Source: Pseudoscleropodium purum (lineage: Eukaryota; Streptophyta; Bryopsida; Hypnales; Brachytheciaceae). From it: a stretch of 64,000 nucleotides of DNA. Positions 10,300 to 23,898 of the stretch are shown in pieces. The stretch's first letter is position 1. Each line of letters starts with the position of its first letter. Where the stretch lies: contig OZ017803.1 in the NCBI GenBank assembly GCA_963969395.1, forward strand, positions 17,980,001 through 18,044,000, given 5' to 3'. A program made the translations under genes and the position numbers. The notes under the pieces were generated by a model that worked only from the letters and a program-made list of their open reading frames with translations, was not told where the DNA came from and did not search any database.

Positions 10300-13200
10300 T
10301 GCTTCTGTGAGACGCGGTTGCACTGTTTAGGACGCGGTTGCTAAGTGAGGCCCTGTGAGGACGCGGAGGCCTAAAATAGGCACTTGGATGACAAAGAATT
10401 TTTCTATTTAACACGGTTTAGTTTACCAATGAAGAGGGTCCTTCTTGTGTCCTTGAAAAGGGGACCCTACAATGGACAAAATTGTTGAACCCTCTAACAT
10501 TGTGTCGGACATTAAGGACATTAAGCGTCCAAGTGGATGATAAGGAATTCTTCTATATAGGACAAAAGTGCAATTATTCATTCTTGGAGTTTTGTTGTGA
10601 AAAGGGAACATCTTCTACAATAATTGAACATCCAATGAATATTTTTTCATTTTTTTAAGCAATTGATTCCTACATTATTAAAAAAATGATGATTTCTTCA
10701 TAGATCAACATGTCCTTGTCCTTATAGTGTTAGTATGACTCCTCAACCAACCCCAATCCTTATATTTTTTTTAAATAGAAGTGCATGTGAGTATCTTTGG
10801 AAATTTGTGCAAAAACGAGAGGTTTGCATAGTAGTTTGACCTCCTATGAGTTTGACTATGAGATTTTTCTATGGGGTTTTTCCAAGTAGATGATTTACAG
10901 TGTACAACAGGGACCAGCTCATCAATTCAGGGTTATCAGTGACACTGCAACCTCAGCTCAACCACGGTATGCATTGCATTTTTTGCACCACATCTTGATC
11001 AGTTACAGAGATTTCTTTTGAGCCTAAGACTCAAATAGTGGTGAGAAGGACAAGAAGATGACGGCAGCTCAGACTGAGTGTCCTTTTGTTCCTAGACTTC
11101 TGATCTCAGAGTAACTTAGTATTTGGCTGCCATCTCTCCTCAAGCATGCCAAACAAGTTACTTGCTCATCAAAATTTCAAGAAAAATGAAGTCAATGGTT
11201 GCACTAACTTTGTTCCTGCTCTTTCAACATCTGGCACTGATGCTGAAAATTTATGAAGGTACCGACCCTCAGATTGCCACTTCTGTATATTTTCTGACAC
11301 CAAAACAAAATTGGGCACCTAAACAATTGAGCTGCAGGAAAGTGCTTGATTTGATATTGAGAATTTCGGTCCATGTCCTTGCTGACATTGAAACCACAAA
11401 TGAGTGAGGGAAGATCTGCTAATCCAAAATTATGCGGGTCACTTTTGCCCTCTTTTTCAAATTCTACAACCACTTCTGGACTAGAATATGTAATACCCTG
11501 TCCAAGATTTGGAAAAGCCCAAAGTGGACTCACAGTCATGCCCATAAATTAGCTTTTCAATGTATTTGCAAAATTTCAACGTTTAATCCCCAAAGGACCA
11601 AGTGTTTGTTCACCTACCGTACGTAAGAAATCTCAACTAGGTTTCAATGAAGTCAATTTTGGTCCAATGTTCACAAAATTTTGACACAAGGTTAGACCAT
11701 GTACTTCCTTGGTATAAATTTTTTTCTAATCAAGTGTTTGGATCAAAAGTTGTACATGGTGCCCAAATTTTGTATGGCAACCTAGGTAGTTTGGAGCAAC
11801 ATGGGCAAAATTCCTCCTCTATTTCAACCAAATGCGTAGAGTAGCAAATATGATATTGGATGCAATTGTGGAAAAAAAAACATATGGAGTGCTGAAATCA
11901 CATTCTAGGAGTTAAAATTCATGCAAAGTATAAAAATCTTTGTCTAAGAGGAATTAAAGTGTGTTGAACTTGTTGGGCAAGGTTGGGCAAGGTTGAGAAA
12001 AAATTCTTCTAACTTCAAATACTATAATCTTTTAATATGTAGCTAAAGTTTCTAAAAATGTATCAACTTATCTTGTAGGTTTTAAGTGCAAATTTGAAAT
12101 GTTGAATTTCCACTTTTAATTCATTTTTTGGTCATTGCCCTAAAAGTAGAAAATATTGACAATTTTTGCCCAAAGTGTATATCAAACCTTTAGAATAAAA
12201 GATTAAATATTTTTGAAACCAATTATTACACAAATTTTACCTCCAAGGAAAATATAATATAAATTAATTATTGCTCATGTTTGTTAGGGTACATTTTTAA
12301 CCCCTAACAAATTATAATAGGAGAGATAATGTAGATCTAAAGCATTTCAATCAAATGAAATTATAGATTTAGGTAGAAAAATTTAAATATAAGATTTTCA
12401 TTTTGATTTCTTTCCTACATAAATTGATTAAGAAACTAGGACAAAAATCATGAAGCATTGAACAACTATGCTAGTCATATTCTTGAAGGCTAAACAACAA
12501 TTGTTTTTCCAACATACATAGATGCACTTCATTTGTTTCGTATAGCTCTAATAATGAACTCCTAAAAACATTCATAATGCTAACTAATTGTCACCAAGTC
12601 TTTTACTTAGGTGTTAGGAATGTGCTACTTAAGCCCTTGAGTGATTTTACAATTTTAGTTAATTCACCTAAGATTGTTCCCATGAGCATGTACACGTGAT
12701 TAATATTATTAAATTGTGGGTAGTTACAAGAAATACTTGCCATTTTTGGCTCAAAATGGACTTAGTACTAGAATACTATGACTATTGGAATAATTTTTTA
12801 AAATAAAATAAAATATGGATAATTTGTAAAGCATTGAAAATAGTATATGTGAGAAAATTCAAGCCTAAGAAAATCATCTCTAAAAGTTATGCACAACAAA
12901 AGAGTGATGGAAAATGCAAGAAAAAAGATACTTTTGTATTTGATTTTTAGAAAATAGTAAAATATTGAAATATTTCAAAATTAAAAAATCGTTTTTTCTA
13001 ACTTGAAGATGCTTTCTTTTTTACCATTTTGCATCTTTGGAAAATAAAAATTGTATTCTCTATTCATGTACCTAGGTAGTGAATTTTGAGCACAAGTGGA
13101 AGGTGCACACTTTGATATTTTAAAAAATCTCTTTGTAGGTTTGTGTAACTTTAATATAACTCCTTATATCCCAATTTTTACTTTCAAATTTTCATTTTTT

Positions 13201-13335
13201 GTCAGAAATAGTACTAAAAATTCCTAAAATAGCCAAAGTAGACATCCAATCGGGGGAAGTTTTAGAATAATAAATAATTTTTAAATTTAAAAAAAATTAA
13301 TGAATGTCTATAACTACATGTACTTTCATTTCAAA
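10300..13335. other. Intergenic DNA with displaced module fragment
   Basis: No gene. Bases 10300-10945 separate module A from its continuation (about 10945-11030, with GGTATGCATTG followed by ACCACATCTTGATCAG), so they look like an insertion. Bases 10535-10625 match 22475-22585. A TGTAATACCC word near 11491 resembles the start of many plant LTRs, but no matching end was found. The rest is AT-rich. Confidence 0.5.
10535..10625. repeat. Short dispersed repeat, second copy at 22475-22585
   Basis: Shared features in the same order are a GGATGA-AAGGAAT-type word, CTATATAGGA, AAGTGCAA-TATTCATCCT-like sequence and ATCTTCTACAATA. About 90 bp are alignable by eye. The family is unidentified. Confidence 0.55.
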
Positions 13336-13339
13336 TTTC

Positions 13340-13734
13340 ATAGAACCACCTATTGTCGACTAAGGACCCATCTCCAATCTATAGGATGTACTACTTTCAA
13401 CCAAAGTTGGAATAAATATTCAACCAAAGCTTTGAATGTGTTTTTTCTCTTTTTCAAAGTTAAGATTAATCAAGTCATGACACATGTTCTAAAGTAGTGA
13501 GCAAAAAGGAGTTCTAGAATGATTGTAATTGGAAGACTCTACATATTGGTTTTAGGTTTGGACCAATTGTCTACTTCCAAAATTCATAGTAATTTGAATT
13601 CAAAGAATAAAATCATGAAAATTTGGCAATCCTCTTGATTTCTATCTTTCTATATGCCAAAGAATTTACATTGCCTTCTACTACTCTAGAACATGTGCAA
13701 ATTGCTTAAGTGGTCAACAATGGGTGGTTTTACC
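13340..13734 (-). mobile_element. Miniature inverted-repeat element, family with GGTAGAACCACCCAT ends (copy 1)
   Basis: The left end reads ATAGAACCACCTATTGT and the right end ACAATGGGTGGTTTTACC, which are inverted versions of each other. The interior aligns with the reverse complement of 39114-39434 and 39872-40284, including TTGGAAGACTCTACATAT. About 395 bp, no coding capacity. A target duplication was not resolved. Confidence 0.65.
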
Positions 13735-14660
13735 ATAAGATGCAATAGTTACGAGCCAAAAACCACTTGTCAAAGATCATAGGGACAAATAATAGGACAA
13801 GTGTTTTTTGCAACGACCCTTGTTTAAATTCATTTGAATCTTGTTGGAAATCAAAAGGGATTTTAGATTCTCTTTAACATGCATTTATTTGACAACGTAT
13901 GCATAGACCATGCAATATCAAAATGCTGCAAATAAATACAAGCACAACTAACTCTAAAATCTCATGAATGGTGTTTGTACATAACAGACTTGAATTTATA
14001 GAAATGGGTCGCAGTTGGGTGCACTGATTATCTTTAATTATATGATAGTTCTTGATATGCAAAGTAAGTAAAAAAAATATCATCCAGCATTCTTGTATTT
14101 CAGTTTTTTGTGTGTTTTGTTTTTTATTTTGAGGAGGGTGGGTGGGCACAAATCATCATTTTTGATGGGAAAAATAAAGGCTAGGCTAGATCTGCACATG
14201 TAGCAGATTTGTACATGTTCATTGAACTGGAATGTTGAGAAGTAAGTTTTGTTTGCGAGGAGAGAACTTTGAATTCTGTGAAGATTTCTCCGCCTTAATC
14301 CCTCCAGGCTCGTAGCAGGCCAAACTGGCCTACGATTAACAATACAAAAAAATCTACATACTCCACTGCTTGAGCATTGAAGGACTAGGGCATCCGCATG
14401 AAGACATGCCAAAAGGGGCACCAAATGCAGATTTGGCGTGTGGTTTTGTAGACCAAGGCCTCAGTGCTCTTCTTGTGCCCTATGGCAAACAAGCCAAGAA
14501 GGGGCCTCTAGTGCGGTATGCAATGTGAAGTAATTTAATTGCTTAAGAATCAAATTGTAAAAGAATTTGACTTCTAATTCATTGAGAACAATGAAACCTA
14601 CAACCACTTCACACAATTGGAAGACATCTCCAACTAAGATTGAATTTCATTTGAATTGAG
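13735..14660. other. Intergenic DNA, no gene seen
   Basis: Short open frames only, with no recognisable domain. Bases 14250-14520 are somewhat richer in GC than the surroundings, but nothing coding could be supported. Confidence 0.4.
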
Positions 14661-14663
14661 AAG

Positions 14664-16628
14664 CTCTATATATATACATATGGGGTGGTAGGAGGTAGAA
14701 CAATGCATGTGGGATATGTAAATTAGAATTAGTAGGAGCTCAATCACTCATAATTAAGTGAAAAGTAGGAAGTATGTTTAAAGTGAAATTTTAGACCTCA
14801 TTTAGGAATAATAAAATAACTTTTTTCAAAAAACTTTGAACTAAAAAAGGTCAAAAAATAAAAATGACTTGCATCTCTAAAAATCCTTTTGAGATTTTGA
14901 GCCTCCAATCAAAAGTTAAGGACAAAATTCAAGGAGGATGTTTGAAAACGTAAAAAACAACAACTTTCCAACCTTTTTTTGAATTTTGTCCATAATTTTT
15001 GAATCAAGATAAAGATGATTTCATTTTAGGTGGCAAGTATTAGAACTATTTACATTAACTGATTGTAAGTTATTACCAAAAAATTAGTGAAAAAAATTCA
15101 ACCATGTATTATTGTAAAATTTTATGTCACTTTGCAAAAAAAATATTTTAAATATTTTTAGTAAAATCATGACTTTTAGGCCTTATATTCCATAATTTTG
15201 GTATTTTATGACAAGAGCAATTTCTTTATATTTTTTCATATCAAGGATGATCAACGAAAGTGTTGAAAAATTAAGTTCTTTCTCTATGTTTATATTCAAA
15301 GATATATTTAGGATGATATTCTTCACAAGATGCAATAAATAGACCAATATTAGGTAAAAAAATTTGTTGTAGTAAAAGAATTTTTTTTCTAAAACAATTA
15401 TAATAAAATTCCTAGATGTATTGTTATGTACAAAATATGCTAGGAGTGTTTTTTCTTAATTAAATTTAGATATTGATTACAAATATTCAATGACTCATTT
15501 ATTTATAAGGTAAAGATTTGATTGTTTATTGCAATATAAGTATAAGTGTTAATGGACTAGAAAGTTTAAAAAATAATAATCTTTGAAATACATAACACAC
15601 ACAAATTTTGTACATCATTTATTTGTTCATTAAAATGAATAGAATGTTTTCTAATTGTTGATAGTGATTTAGAATTATTTTTACTGCCATTTTTTAATTA
15701 TTAAATCATTTATTGATGAAATTTCATATTTTTTAATTTTTAATTTTTAAGTATTTAAAAAACAAAAATTGAATATTTTTTAGTTTGTGTAAGACCAACT
15801 TTTATATTACATGATACTTTTACTATCAAGATTTGCAAAATCATTTTCATTTTTTTTGATAAAATGTAAACAATGTTTGCGTTAATTTAATTTTTTTTTT
15901 TTAATTTAAAAAAAATATTGAGGTTCTTATATGAAGACTAAAGGACATTCTTGTCTAAAGACCGGAACCTTTATACTATTTCTATATTAATTAAACATAG
16001 ATTTCTCAAAAATAATTGCCAATTTTTCATTCATTTCAATTTACTTACATATCTCTTTAGATTGTTTATTTCATGATTTATACTATATCATTTATTGATT
16101 TTAATAGGATTTTCAAATAGAATATGAAATTTAGGTTGATTAATTTATAAAATTGTCTAAACAATTGAATTTGGTATGGAATCTATTTTTTGTTGTAGAT
16201 TTCATTCAATTTCAATTTGTTCTTTTGTTAATTCTTTTAAATTTATTGTCTTTATATTGTGAATCCAAATCTATAACATTATTTTATATTATTTTGGTTG
16301 ATATGTAGAACCATTGTTTTAGTTGATATATTTGAAAACATAAAAAACAATAACTTTCCAACCTTTTATTGAATTTTGTCCTTAACTTTTGATTGGAGGC
16401 TCAAAATCTCAAAAGGATTTTTAGGGATGCAAGTCATTTTTAATTTTCAACTTTTCTTTGTTCAAATTTTTTTGAAAAAAGTTATTTTATTATACCTAAA
16501 TGAGGTCTTCAATCTTACTTCAAACACACTTCTTACTTTTCACTTAATTATGAGTGATTGAGCTCCTACTAATTCTAATTTACATATTCCACATGTGTTG
16601 TTCTACCTCCTACCACACCATATGCATA
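14664..16628. mobile_element. DNA transposon-like element with about 300-bp terminal inverted repeats
   Basis: The left arm (about 14664-14990) and the right arm (about 16320-16628) are inverted copies along their whole length. Landmarks are GGTGGTAGGAGGTAGAACAA, AGGAGCTCAATCACTCATAA and GCCTCCAATCAAAAGTTAAG with their inverted partners. The roughly 1.3-kb interior is AT-rich and non-coding. Long terminal repeats suggest a Mutator-like or foldback element. No 9-bp target duplication was found, so the superfamily is open. Confidence 0.75.
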
Positions 16629-16634
16629 TAAAAC

Positions 16635-17220
16635 CCGACAAAGTCTCGGGCTACCCCGAGACTGGAATGCCACGCGGGTTTACCAACAAGCCCCCTCACA
16701 GGCCACACGAGTTCTCCCCAATGGCCTTTCTCTCCGGGTCTCGGAAGCCCTAACCCGGGCTTGATGCCAGTGATGTCATCGTCGGGCCTATGTGGATATG
16801 TTCAGAAGCCCTGTTTGCAGATTGTGTAGAACTTTGAAGTAACACCAAAAATCAAGAACTCAACCACTTTTTCTCTCGATAATCTCATTACGTAGGTCTT
16901 CTGCATATCTACAAGAAGTTCTGAGAAAATTTTGGCATTGGACTCCTCCAACTTTCAGTTCTCTGTAGTTGAAAAAGCGCAAGGACACTTTTTGTCCTCT
17001 TTGTCACAAGCTTGTGAGGTTGCCAAACTCTTAAGTGTTTGGGGTCCAAGATGACCATAAATTATTGGGTGATGGTGGTGAGGTACCCAAACCGAATGGC
17101 ATGGTTGCAGGTTCAATATTTGCTGGCAGTAGGTTCTTTACCTTGTGTGAAATCAACTCTCTTATTGACAGAAAAACCCTTGATGTGTTTCCTACATACA
17201 CTTGTTTAAAAATAAAAAAA
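16635..17220 (+). other. GC-rich retroelement-like fragment, possible tRNA-derived SINE
   Basis: Bases 16635-16800 form a sharp GC-rich island (CTACCCCGAGACTGG, TAACCCGGGCTTGATG) abutting the preceding inverted-repeat element. Further on, around 17062-17125, a GGTTCAATA word resembles a pol III B box, with a GGTGATGGTGGTG stretch about 35 bp upstream and an A-rich stretch near 17205-17222. This arrangement recalls a SINE, but the match is imperfect. No other copy was found in the window. Confidence 0.25.
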
Positions 17221-17548
17221 TAAACTTTTTCTAGAACATCCTAGAGATCTAGGCACTTATCTTGTTTTTGTTGTTTCACAAACGAGCTTTACAGGATCTT
17301 GTCAAATTTTCAGAGTGCATCTCAAAGTATTTTGTTTGGAACATCATCATCATCCCTACCTACCAACTTACTGCCTAAAACACATTGAGAAGTTATTCTA
17401 ATTTTGACAAGGCAAAACAATGTTATTGTAATAAATGCAAAAGTGTATCTAATACCCTTATGTTTGATGTATGAGCTAAAAGTATTCACATCTATTTTCT
17501 CAAAGCATACACTGAGTGTAAAAAAAATGCAAATTGTCAGATTTTGCA

Positions 17549-17776
17549 CAAATGTTAAAAACCACTAGTAATCGCAATAGGAGTACTATATTGAAATCAT
17601 AAAAATACTACCATATGTGTTATAAAAGAGTAAACTAGGATAATAGAGGATTAAAGTGTTCGTAAAGTATTAGGGTTTTTAACATTTGTGCTTAAAGAAA
17701 AGGGTTTTAATTGAATATTTCATTTTTTTATCAATTCTGATACTTTACGGACACTTTAATCCTCTATTATCCTGTT
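17549..17776. repeat. Nested inverted repeats
   Basis: AGGATAATAGAGGATTAAAG at about 17638 is repeated inverted at about 17757-17775, with matching flanks (GTGTTCGTAAAGTAT against ATACTTTACGGACAC). A second pair, CACAAATGTTAAAAACC and its inverse, spans 17549-17695. The transcript could fold into a hairpin with arms near 38 bp. Probably a miniature-element relic. Confidence 0.65.
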
Positions 17777-19729
17777 TTTGTGAAGAAAAGGATTTTCATT
17801 GATAAAGAAAAGAGTTTTTTTGGTAAATAACGAGCACAACCAAGGCTTGTAAGTTTTGGTTAAAAATTGCCCTAAAGGTGTCTAGCGTCAATCCACTATG
17901 CCTTCCAAGCAATGAATCTTTTTTGCTTTTCCTAACTCCTAAACATGTAGAACTTACAATTTAATCAATAACTTAGCCACAATTTTTGCTAATTACTCTT
18001 ACTTATGTAGTTAATTGAGCCACGGTAGTTTTAGAGTAGAAGTAGAGACAATCTAAATTTTAAACTTAGAAGTGAAAGAAGATCTTACGTTATTTTTTAA
18101 AACATAAAATTCACTTCCATATGAGTTTCTTAATGGAAGTTATAGACAAATGAAGTTTGGCTTTTAAAAGGTCCTTCAAACTTCATCCACTAATTTCTAT
18201 CAATCTACAATTCACTTTTGACTTCCAATTTCACTTTTATCCTTTGGATCTTTATCAAAATCTAATTTTCTAATTTCATCCTTATTGGATGACTTTTATT
18301 AATTTTCATTTCCTACATCCCAACACTTCATCTACTCAAATCTTGCTCATTTAGTCATTTTAGCTCCAAATTCTAAATGTGATATGTTTTTGGAAACTTC
18401 TAAGCAAGACCTATAATAACTTTTAATTGTATCTTAGAAAAATTCAATTTTAAGGCTTTGAATGTCACTTCTAATTCGGCTAGATTGTAAAAGTGACTAG
18501 GAAGGAAAATGAATTAGAAATTAAACTAATTAGGCACTTACCTCGTGGTTTGCTTCATCCAAGAAGTGGTTGAAGATTATTTCAAACTCCTTGTTGTTGA
18601 TTATTTTCGTAATTGTATTGGATTTTTGTTCACAATTTAAAAAGGAGTTTTTAATACAAATTTCTACTTCCCCTCCTTTCCTTTCCTTCTACTTCTAACA
18701 CTATTCAAACTCAATTATTGTTTTCTAAAAGTTGACATTTCATGTGAATGGAATATTTGATACAACTCTCGAGATAATAATTGACTTGAACCTCTTCTAT
18801 CATTATCTAAAGCTTTTATGGTTTAAATTGACTCTTCAAGATTTCCTCCTAATTTCTAATTCTTTGTCTCATTTTCCAAATTAACTCCTCTTCAAATCAT
18901 GTTTAAGTGAGGTTCCACTCAAAACTTCTTCACGTGTAGTTTTATCAATGTAAGACCTCCTCCCCTAAAATTTAGAGCCCATAAAAGAACATATAGACAT
19001 ATTTATGCCTTGCTTATACAAAGTTTTTCTTTGTTTTAATGCATTAAACTGCATATAAATTCTAAGATGATTTGTACTAGGAATATAGAGATTAGGATAA
19101 AGCAGCAAACAAATAAAAAATTCAATGACACAATATTTTTTATTGGCAATTGCAATAGTAGAAAAATAGTAACCACCATAACAAAAAATAAACAAAAGAG
19201 TATTGATGTCATTTGTATACTTGGTCACATTGTCTTGGACATTACTTAACAAAAAAAATGTTGTTTATTTTGTTATAGTGGTTGAGTCCAAAAAAATACA
19301 ATAGTATTTTATTTATATATTTTTTCAATAAACGACCACCACATGGCAAGCCAAAAACTAGACCAATAGAGATTGCCATAGGCAAAAACCGTCAAATAGA
19401 TAAGACTATAAAATTAAATTTTAATTACAAAAAAAAGACAAGCTTTTTATACCTTCATGATAGAAAACAAGCCATTAGAGGATTTTTGGAGGGCTAGAAG
19501 GGTTGTTTCAAGGTTGTTCCCATCATTGTTCCCATGTAGCCTAAGAACACTTGCTATTAAATTTATTCATATCTTTATATAAAAAAATTAAATAAATAAA
19601 AATTGAATTTTTTTTAATGACATGGCAGTTGTTGTGCCATGTCAAGCTACTAGTTTAGCAAGTTTCTAAAGTCTGATAACCTTAGGGAACTCACAACCTT
19701 CCAAAGTAGTTGAAATCTTCTAATGTTTT

Positions 19730-19845
19730 TATACAAATGGAATGGTACATGGTAGAACAAACCATATGGAATATCTGAACTAAGACTACGAGTGGTTTAC
19801 ATATCTTATAAGTTTTGTTCTACCTTCAACCACCCCATTTGTATA
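19730..19845. mobile_element. Small hairpin, likely miniature inverted-repeat element
   Basis: The left arm begins ATACAAATGGAATGGTACAT and the right arm ends with the inverse ACCACCCCATTTGTAT. Both arms contain a GGTAGAACAAA-type word. Arms are about 34 bp around a 45-bp loop. GGTAGAACAA is also present in the 14664-16628 arms, so the two may be related. Confidence 0.6.
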
Positions 19846-19994
19846 AAGGTCTTGTCTTCTCCTCTCTTTTATCACTAAAGTATAAAAAACTTGTCTTTTT
19901 TTTATAATTAAATTTTTTTTACATAGAAATCCACTTATGGTGATTTAAACATTGGCCAAATAATGAAAACTTATTTCAAACTTTTGGAATTCAA

Positions 19995-20185
19995 AATGAA
20001 GAAAAAATATGTTAATTTTTTTGTTGATTTGGATGTTATACTATCTAAGTCAACAAAAATTCAATAACCATTTTGTTAAGTTGTACCAAATCAACAAAAA
20101 ATTGTTAAAACGGTTGATAAAGTACCCATATCAATAAAATTTTGTCAGTTTTTTGTTGACTTGAACATCAATTTCTAATAGTATT
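19995..20185. mobile_element. Remnant related to the CACTA-like element
   Basis: It has several AATCAACAAAAA / TTTTTGTTGATTT words like the subterminal repeats of 3569-4615, and ends in TTTCTAATAGTA, a decayed form of the terminal TTTCTACTAGTG. The other end was not identified. Confidence 0.4.
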
Positions 20186-20904
20186 GGGAATTAGGAAATG
20201 GCAATATAAAAATCTATGAAAATAGTTGCTTGGTTTGTTTGTTCATAAATTATTTATTCTTGGTGGCTTTTGTTTCTAACTTGCATTTGTTGAGTATCAA
20301 CTTTAGTGGTGACCTATAAGTGTGACAAGGATGAAAAAAAACTCAGTATCGATTGTATAATGACTTGAGGGATGAAAAGTACTTACTAATTATCCAAAAC
20401 ATCAATTTTTATAAATTAGTTGTATTCTATGTGTCATTTGAAATCTTTCATCAACTTGTTGTACCAATGGAAGTACAAATTAATACACAAATTACATTCC
20501 CAACATTAAGTAGTGCTTATTCCACCCCTATCCTCTTCCAACTCTGTAAATTAGAAATGTCATTCAAGTCCTTCCTTTCTTGAGAATTCATTCTACCATT
20601 TTAATGAAAACACATTAATGTAATGTCATTGATGTACAAACCTTTAACACCAATTTGATCAACAAAGATTTTTGATTGATCAAATTAGAAAGCTTAGAAA
20701 GTTTACAATGATGAGAAGAATTAAGGTAAATTAGCCTATGATAGGCAAATTGTTCAATGCAGACACCTAAAAAAACACCCATTGTAGTCTTACATCAATT
20801 CATAACAAAACTTTTGCTAATAAATGAGATTAGGACTTCATTAGGTTGGTTCTTGGCAAAAATCAATGCCTTGGATGATGGTGATGGAGTTATTAATGAC
20901 TCCT

Positions 20905-21818
20905 TTAACCCCTAAAGTCCCATTGTCCCATCATGAGATAAATTAGACTTCGGCAAGTTATTGTGACCTCAATTTTTGGTGAATTTTTTTGAAACTTTTC
21001 CAAAATATAGAAAAACTGATTAGCTTTGTGGGGATATAATTTTTATTTCAACTGGTGCCTGAAAGCAAAAGTTATACCACAAAAAGCTTGAAACTGAACT
21101 TGGTGGGCAAGACAAAAAAATCAGCAAAAAATCACAATAAATTCTAATTTTTTTCCCCCTTAAACTGTTATATTTTTGTCTATATGTGAAGCTTTGATTT
21201 GTTCTATTTGGACTAGTAATGAGAAAGTTAAGGACAATCTTGTTTTTTGGGCAAATTAAGCATCTTTTAAAAAAATAACTTATAGGCTTCATTTCTGAAT
21301 GCAATTTTTACAATTTTTTTTCAAAATGTTGTGTTTTCTTGCTAAAAAAATCTCACCATTAGGATCATTGGCTTTCAATCCCAACTTGGAGCTATTAACA
21401 ATTTAGTTGTTTTTTCAATCTTGGACCTATTTCTACTTAATAATTTTTTAAAGAATAAAAATCAAGTGTTTTTTTTGAATTTTTTTTCTAGACTTTCAAC
21501 TCAATTTTTCAACATAAAAAAATTTATATTCAAAGTCTATAGTATAAAAAAAACTCCACAAATGGCAGTCAAAGTCATTTGAAATTACAGACTAGTATTC
21601 AAAAAAACTTTCTTTTCCAACTTTGAATGCAAATATATTCTAATCTATAAGGTCAAACTTCATGAAATTTTTACCACATGAGCTAAGACAAGTGAAGTAC
21701 AAAATCCTATGGTTAGATTCTAAAAAATGTTTTTTTTGTTTTGGGGGGTGAATGCAACAAAAATGGCAGTTTTGAGTGGTTTTGAGCAAAAAAATGACCT
21801 TGGGACTTTAGGGGTTAA
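20905..21818. mobile_element. Element bounded by 18-bp inverted TTAACCCCTAAAGTCCCA
   Basis: TTAACCCCTAAAGTCCCA at 20905-20922 is repeated exactly in inverse at 21801-21818. The right half of the interior resembles 33150-33628, which ends in the same inverted word. It is 914 bp and non-coding. No target duplication was visible, so the superfamily is unknown. Confidence 0.6.
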
Positions 21819-21819
21819 G

Positions 21820-23105
21820 AACTTCTACTTTTTCTAGTGTAAATTCCCTACAAGGACTAACATTTTTATTCCTTTATGTCATGACCATGTTTGAAAATAT
21901 TGTGGCCATATTATAAAATATCGACATTGCTTTAGGTGGTAAGATGACCATTATGGATACACTTTTTGGTGATTTGGGACTAGTCTAAAGATTATTTTGG
22001 GCCAATTCGGTAGCACAATTTAAAATTTCATAACATATTCTTATATTATCGAAAAAATTAAATTTCAATTGCTCTCTCCGTTTCCCATGTTTGTCTTCAA
22101 ATTCAAATTCAAAAAAAATTCAAAATGTCGATAAGGCAAACCAACCATCCTGCTTGTCATAGGTTGGTTTACCTTATGAACTAGGTAAACAGGGAACTAT
22201 ACAAGGCTCCATAAAATACATTCAATAGGCATTGTCAGCTCTGCAAACCAACAAATGAATCCTTACCGATATCTATTTCTTCCTAATTTTTCATTCTAAC
22301 ATGATTGCCAGTTGTAACACCTCAAAAAATTGGTCTTGCACTAGGTAACCATGGTAGACATTTGTGACATGCGATCACTGTGAAACTACTCAACTGTGGA
22401 TGATAAGTATGAAGAAATTGATAAAATGCTTCAGTTTCACTCTTTAACCCTTGAACATCAAGGCAACCGTTTTGTGTCTGATGGATGACAAGGAATCAAA
22501 CTATATAGGATATAAGTGCAACTATTCATCCTCAAAATTTGTTTTGGAAAGGAAAGATCTTCTACAATAGTTTTACTTGCAATGACTACTTTTGCAATTT
22601 TGGAGGCTAGTGATTTGCGCGGTAATAGAAAAGGATGATTTCAAGGATCACTCCTTCTGCATTTAAAGATTAATTGGCAAAACAGTATTCATTTTCTTGA
22701 CTAGGAAGAAAATACATTGAGCTCTAGGGTAGAACTATTGACTTTGGTATGTAATTGTGGTTTGTACACTATATTGATTTATTATATTAGTATGTGTTAC
22801 AAAATGAACTCATTTGTGGTTATAACTTTTACAAGGGAAGATTATTCTATTCATGTTGAACAATCATGTGCTATTCTTGTTGAAGAATCATCACAAATAA
22901 TCATTGGTAAATTGTAATAACCATATGTAAATTCACTTTGTAACATGCACTAATAGGGCCTATCAATGTGGCCAAGGAATTACAAAAAGTATTGTCTTAC
23001 AACAATTTCAAAATGGGAAGCAACTACCGTTTATACTAGAATCGATTAGTTGAATTTATTTTTTTATTTTAACTTAGTATGATATTGCATTGCTAGCAAT
23101 AGTAC
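21820..23105. other. Intergenic DNA, no gene seen
   Basis: AT-rich. Bases 22475-22585 match 10535-10625. A TGTAACACC word at 22314 recalls an LTR start but has no partner. Nothing coding is supported. Confidence 0.4.
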
Positions 23106-23898
23106 TAATGTTCGTTCTACATGGGGCATAAAACTACTAGATCTATTACACTTTGTCACTATCAAGAGTTGAAAAGCTTTAAACAGATCACTAAGTATTT
23201 CCATTTCATAGTCTCATTGGGTTTTGAGGGCAAAATTCTTGGACAAAATGTGAGATAGCCAATTGTTAGAATCAAACGTTATATAACTTAATGAAAAGTG
23301 ATGTTCCTGAGATCTCAACAATAACACTCATAATACCTTGTGCAAACTAGTCATACTGTTTGTATACCAATTTGGCCAATTGTAGATTTCAGAAGGTGGG
23401 TCTTATTTTTAATAGAAGGGGTCTAGATTCAATATTTGTACAAGAAGGATTGATAGAAAAAGACTCAACATGGGCTTATAATGGTGTTTTTGTGTCTTAC
23501 TAAAGAACCCTAACAATATACTTGCATATTTTACATCTTTGAACTTCAAAGAACAATCAAAGTATTAATGATGTCATGGTCTTTGAAACTTAACCCTTAA
23601 GGCTTAAGAGTTTTGTACATAATATGTATTAATTTGTTAGTAACAAAAGTTCCATAACTTTATTGAAGTTTGCATCAAACAAAATATTTGTAATTCTTAA
23701 ATAAGGTATTCCCATGCATTCCTTGAAATGTAAAATGTCCTCCAACAAAAATCAAATATTGCAAGTAGTGAATAGTTGAAATCTTAACCCTTAGTCTAAA
23801 TAAGTATTTGACAAAAAAAAAAATATCTATCTAACTCAAGGTAAAAGAGAGAGTTGTCAAGATAGTAGTAAAGAATATTATAAAGAAGAGAATGTTAA

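Larger units (their letters stand above)
17780..20895. other. Intergenic DNA, no gene seen apart from repeats listed
   Basis: AT-rich, with only short random open frames. It contains the hairpin at 19730-19845 and a CACTA-like remnant at about 19995-20185, listed separately. A GACATGGCA / TGCCATGTC inverted word pair occurs near 19619-19650. Confidence 0.4.

Noticed and set aside
11491..11520. TGTAATACCC word, possible start of a solo LTR
   Set aside because: No matching end, primer-binding site or target duplication was found.
17035..17223. 62-codon open frame
   Set aside because: It lies in a probable repeat or SINE-like fragment and has no domain.
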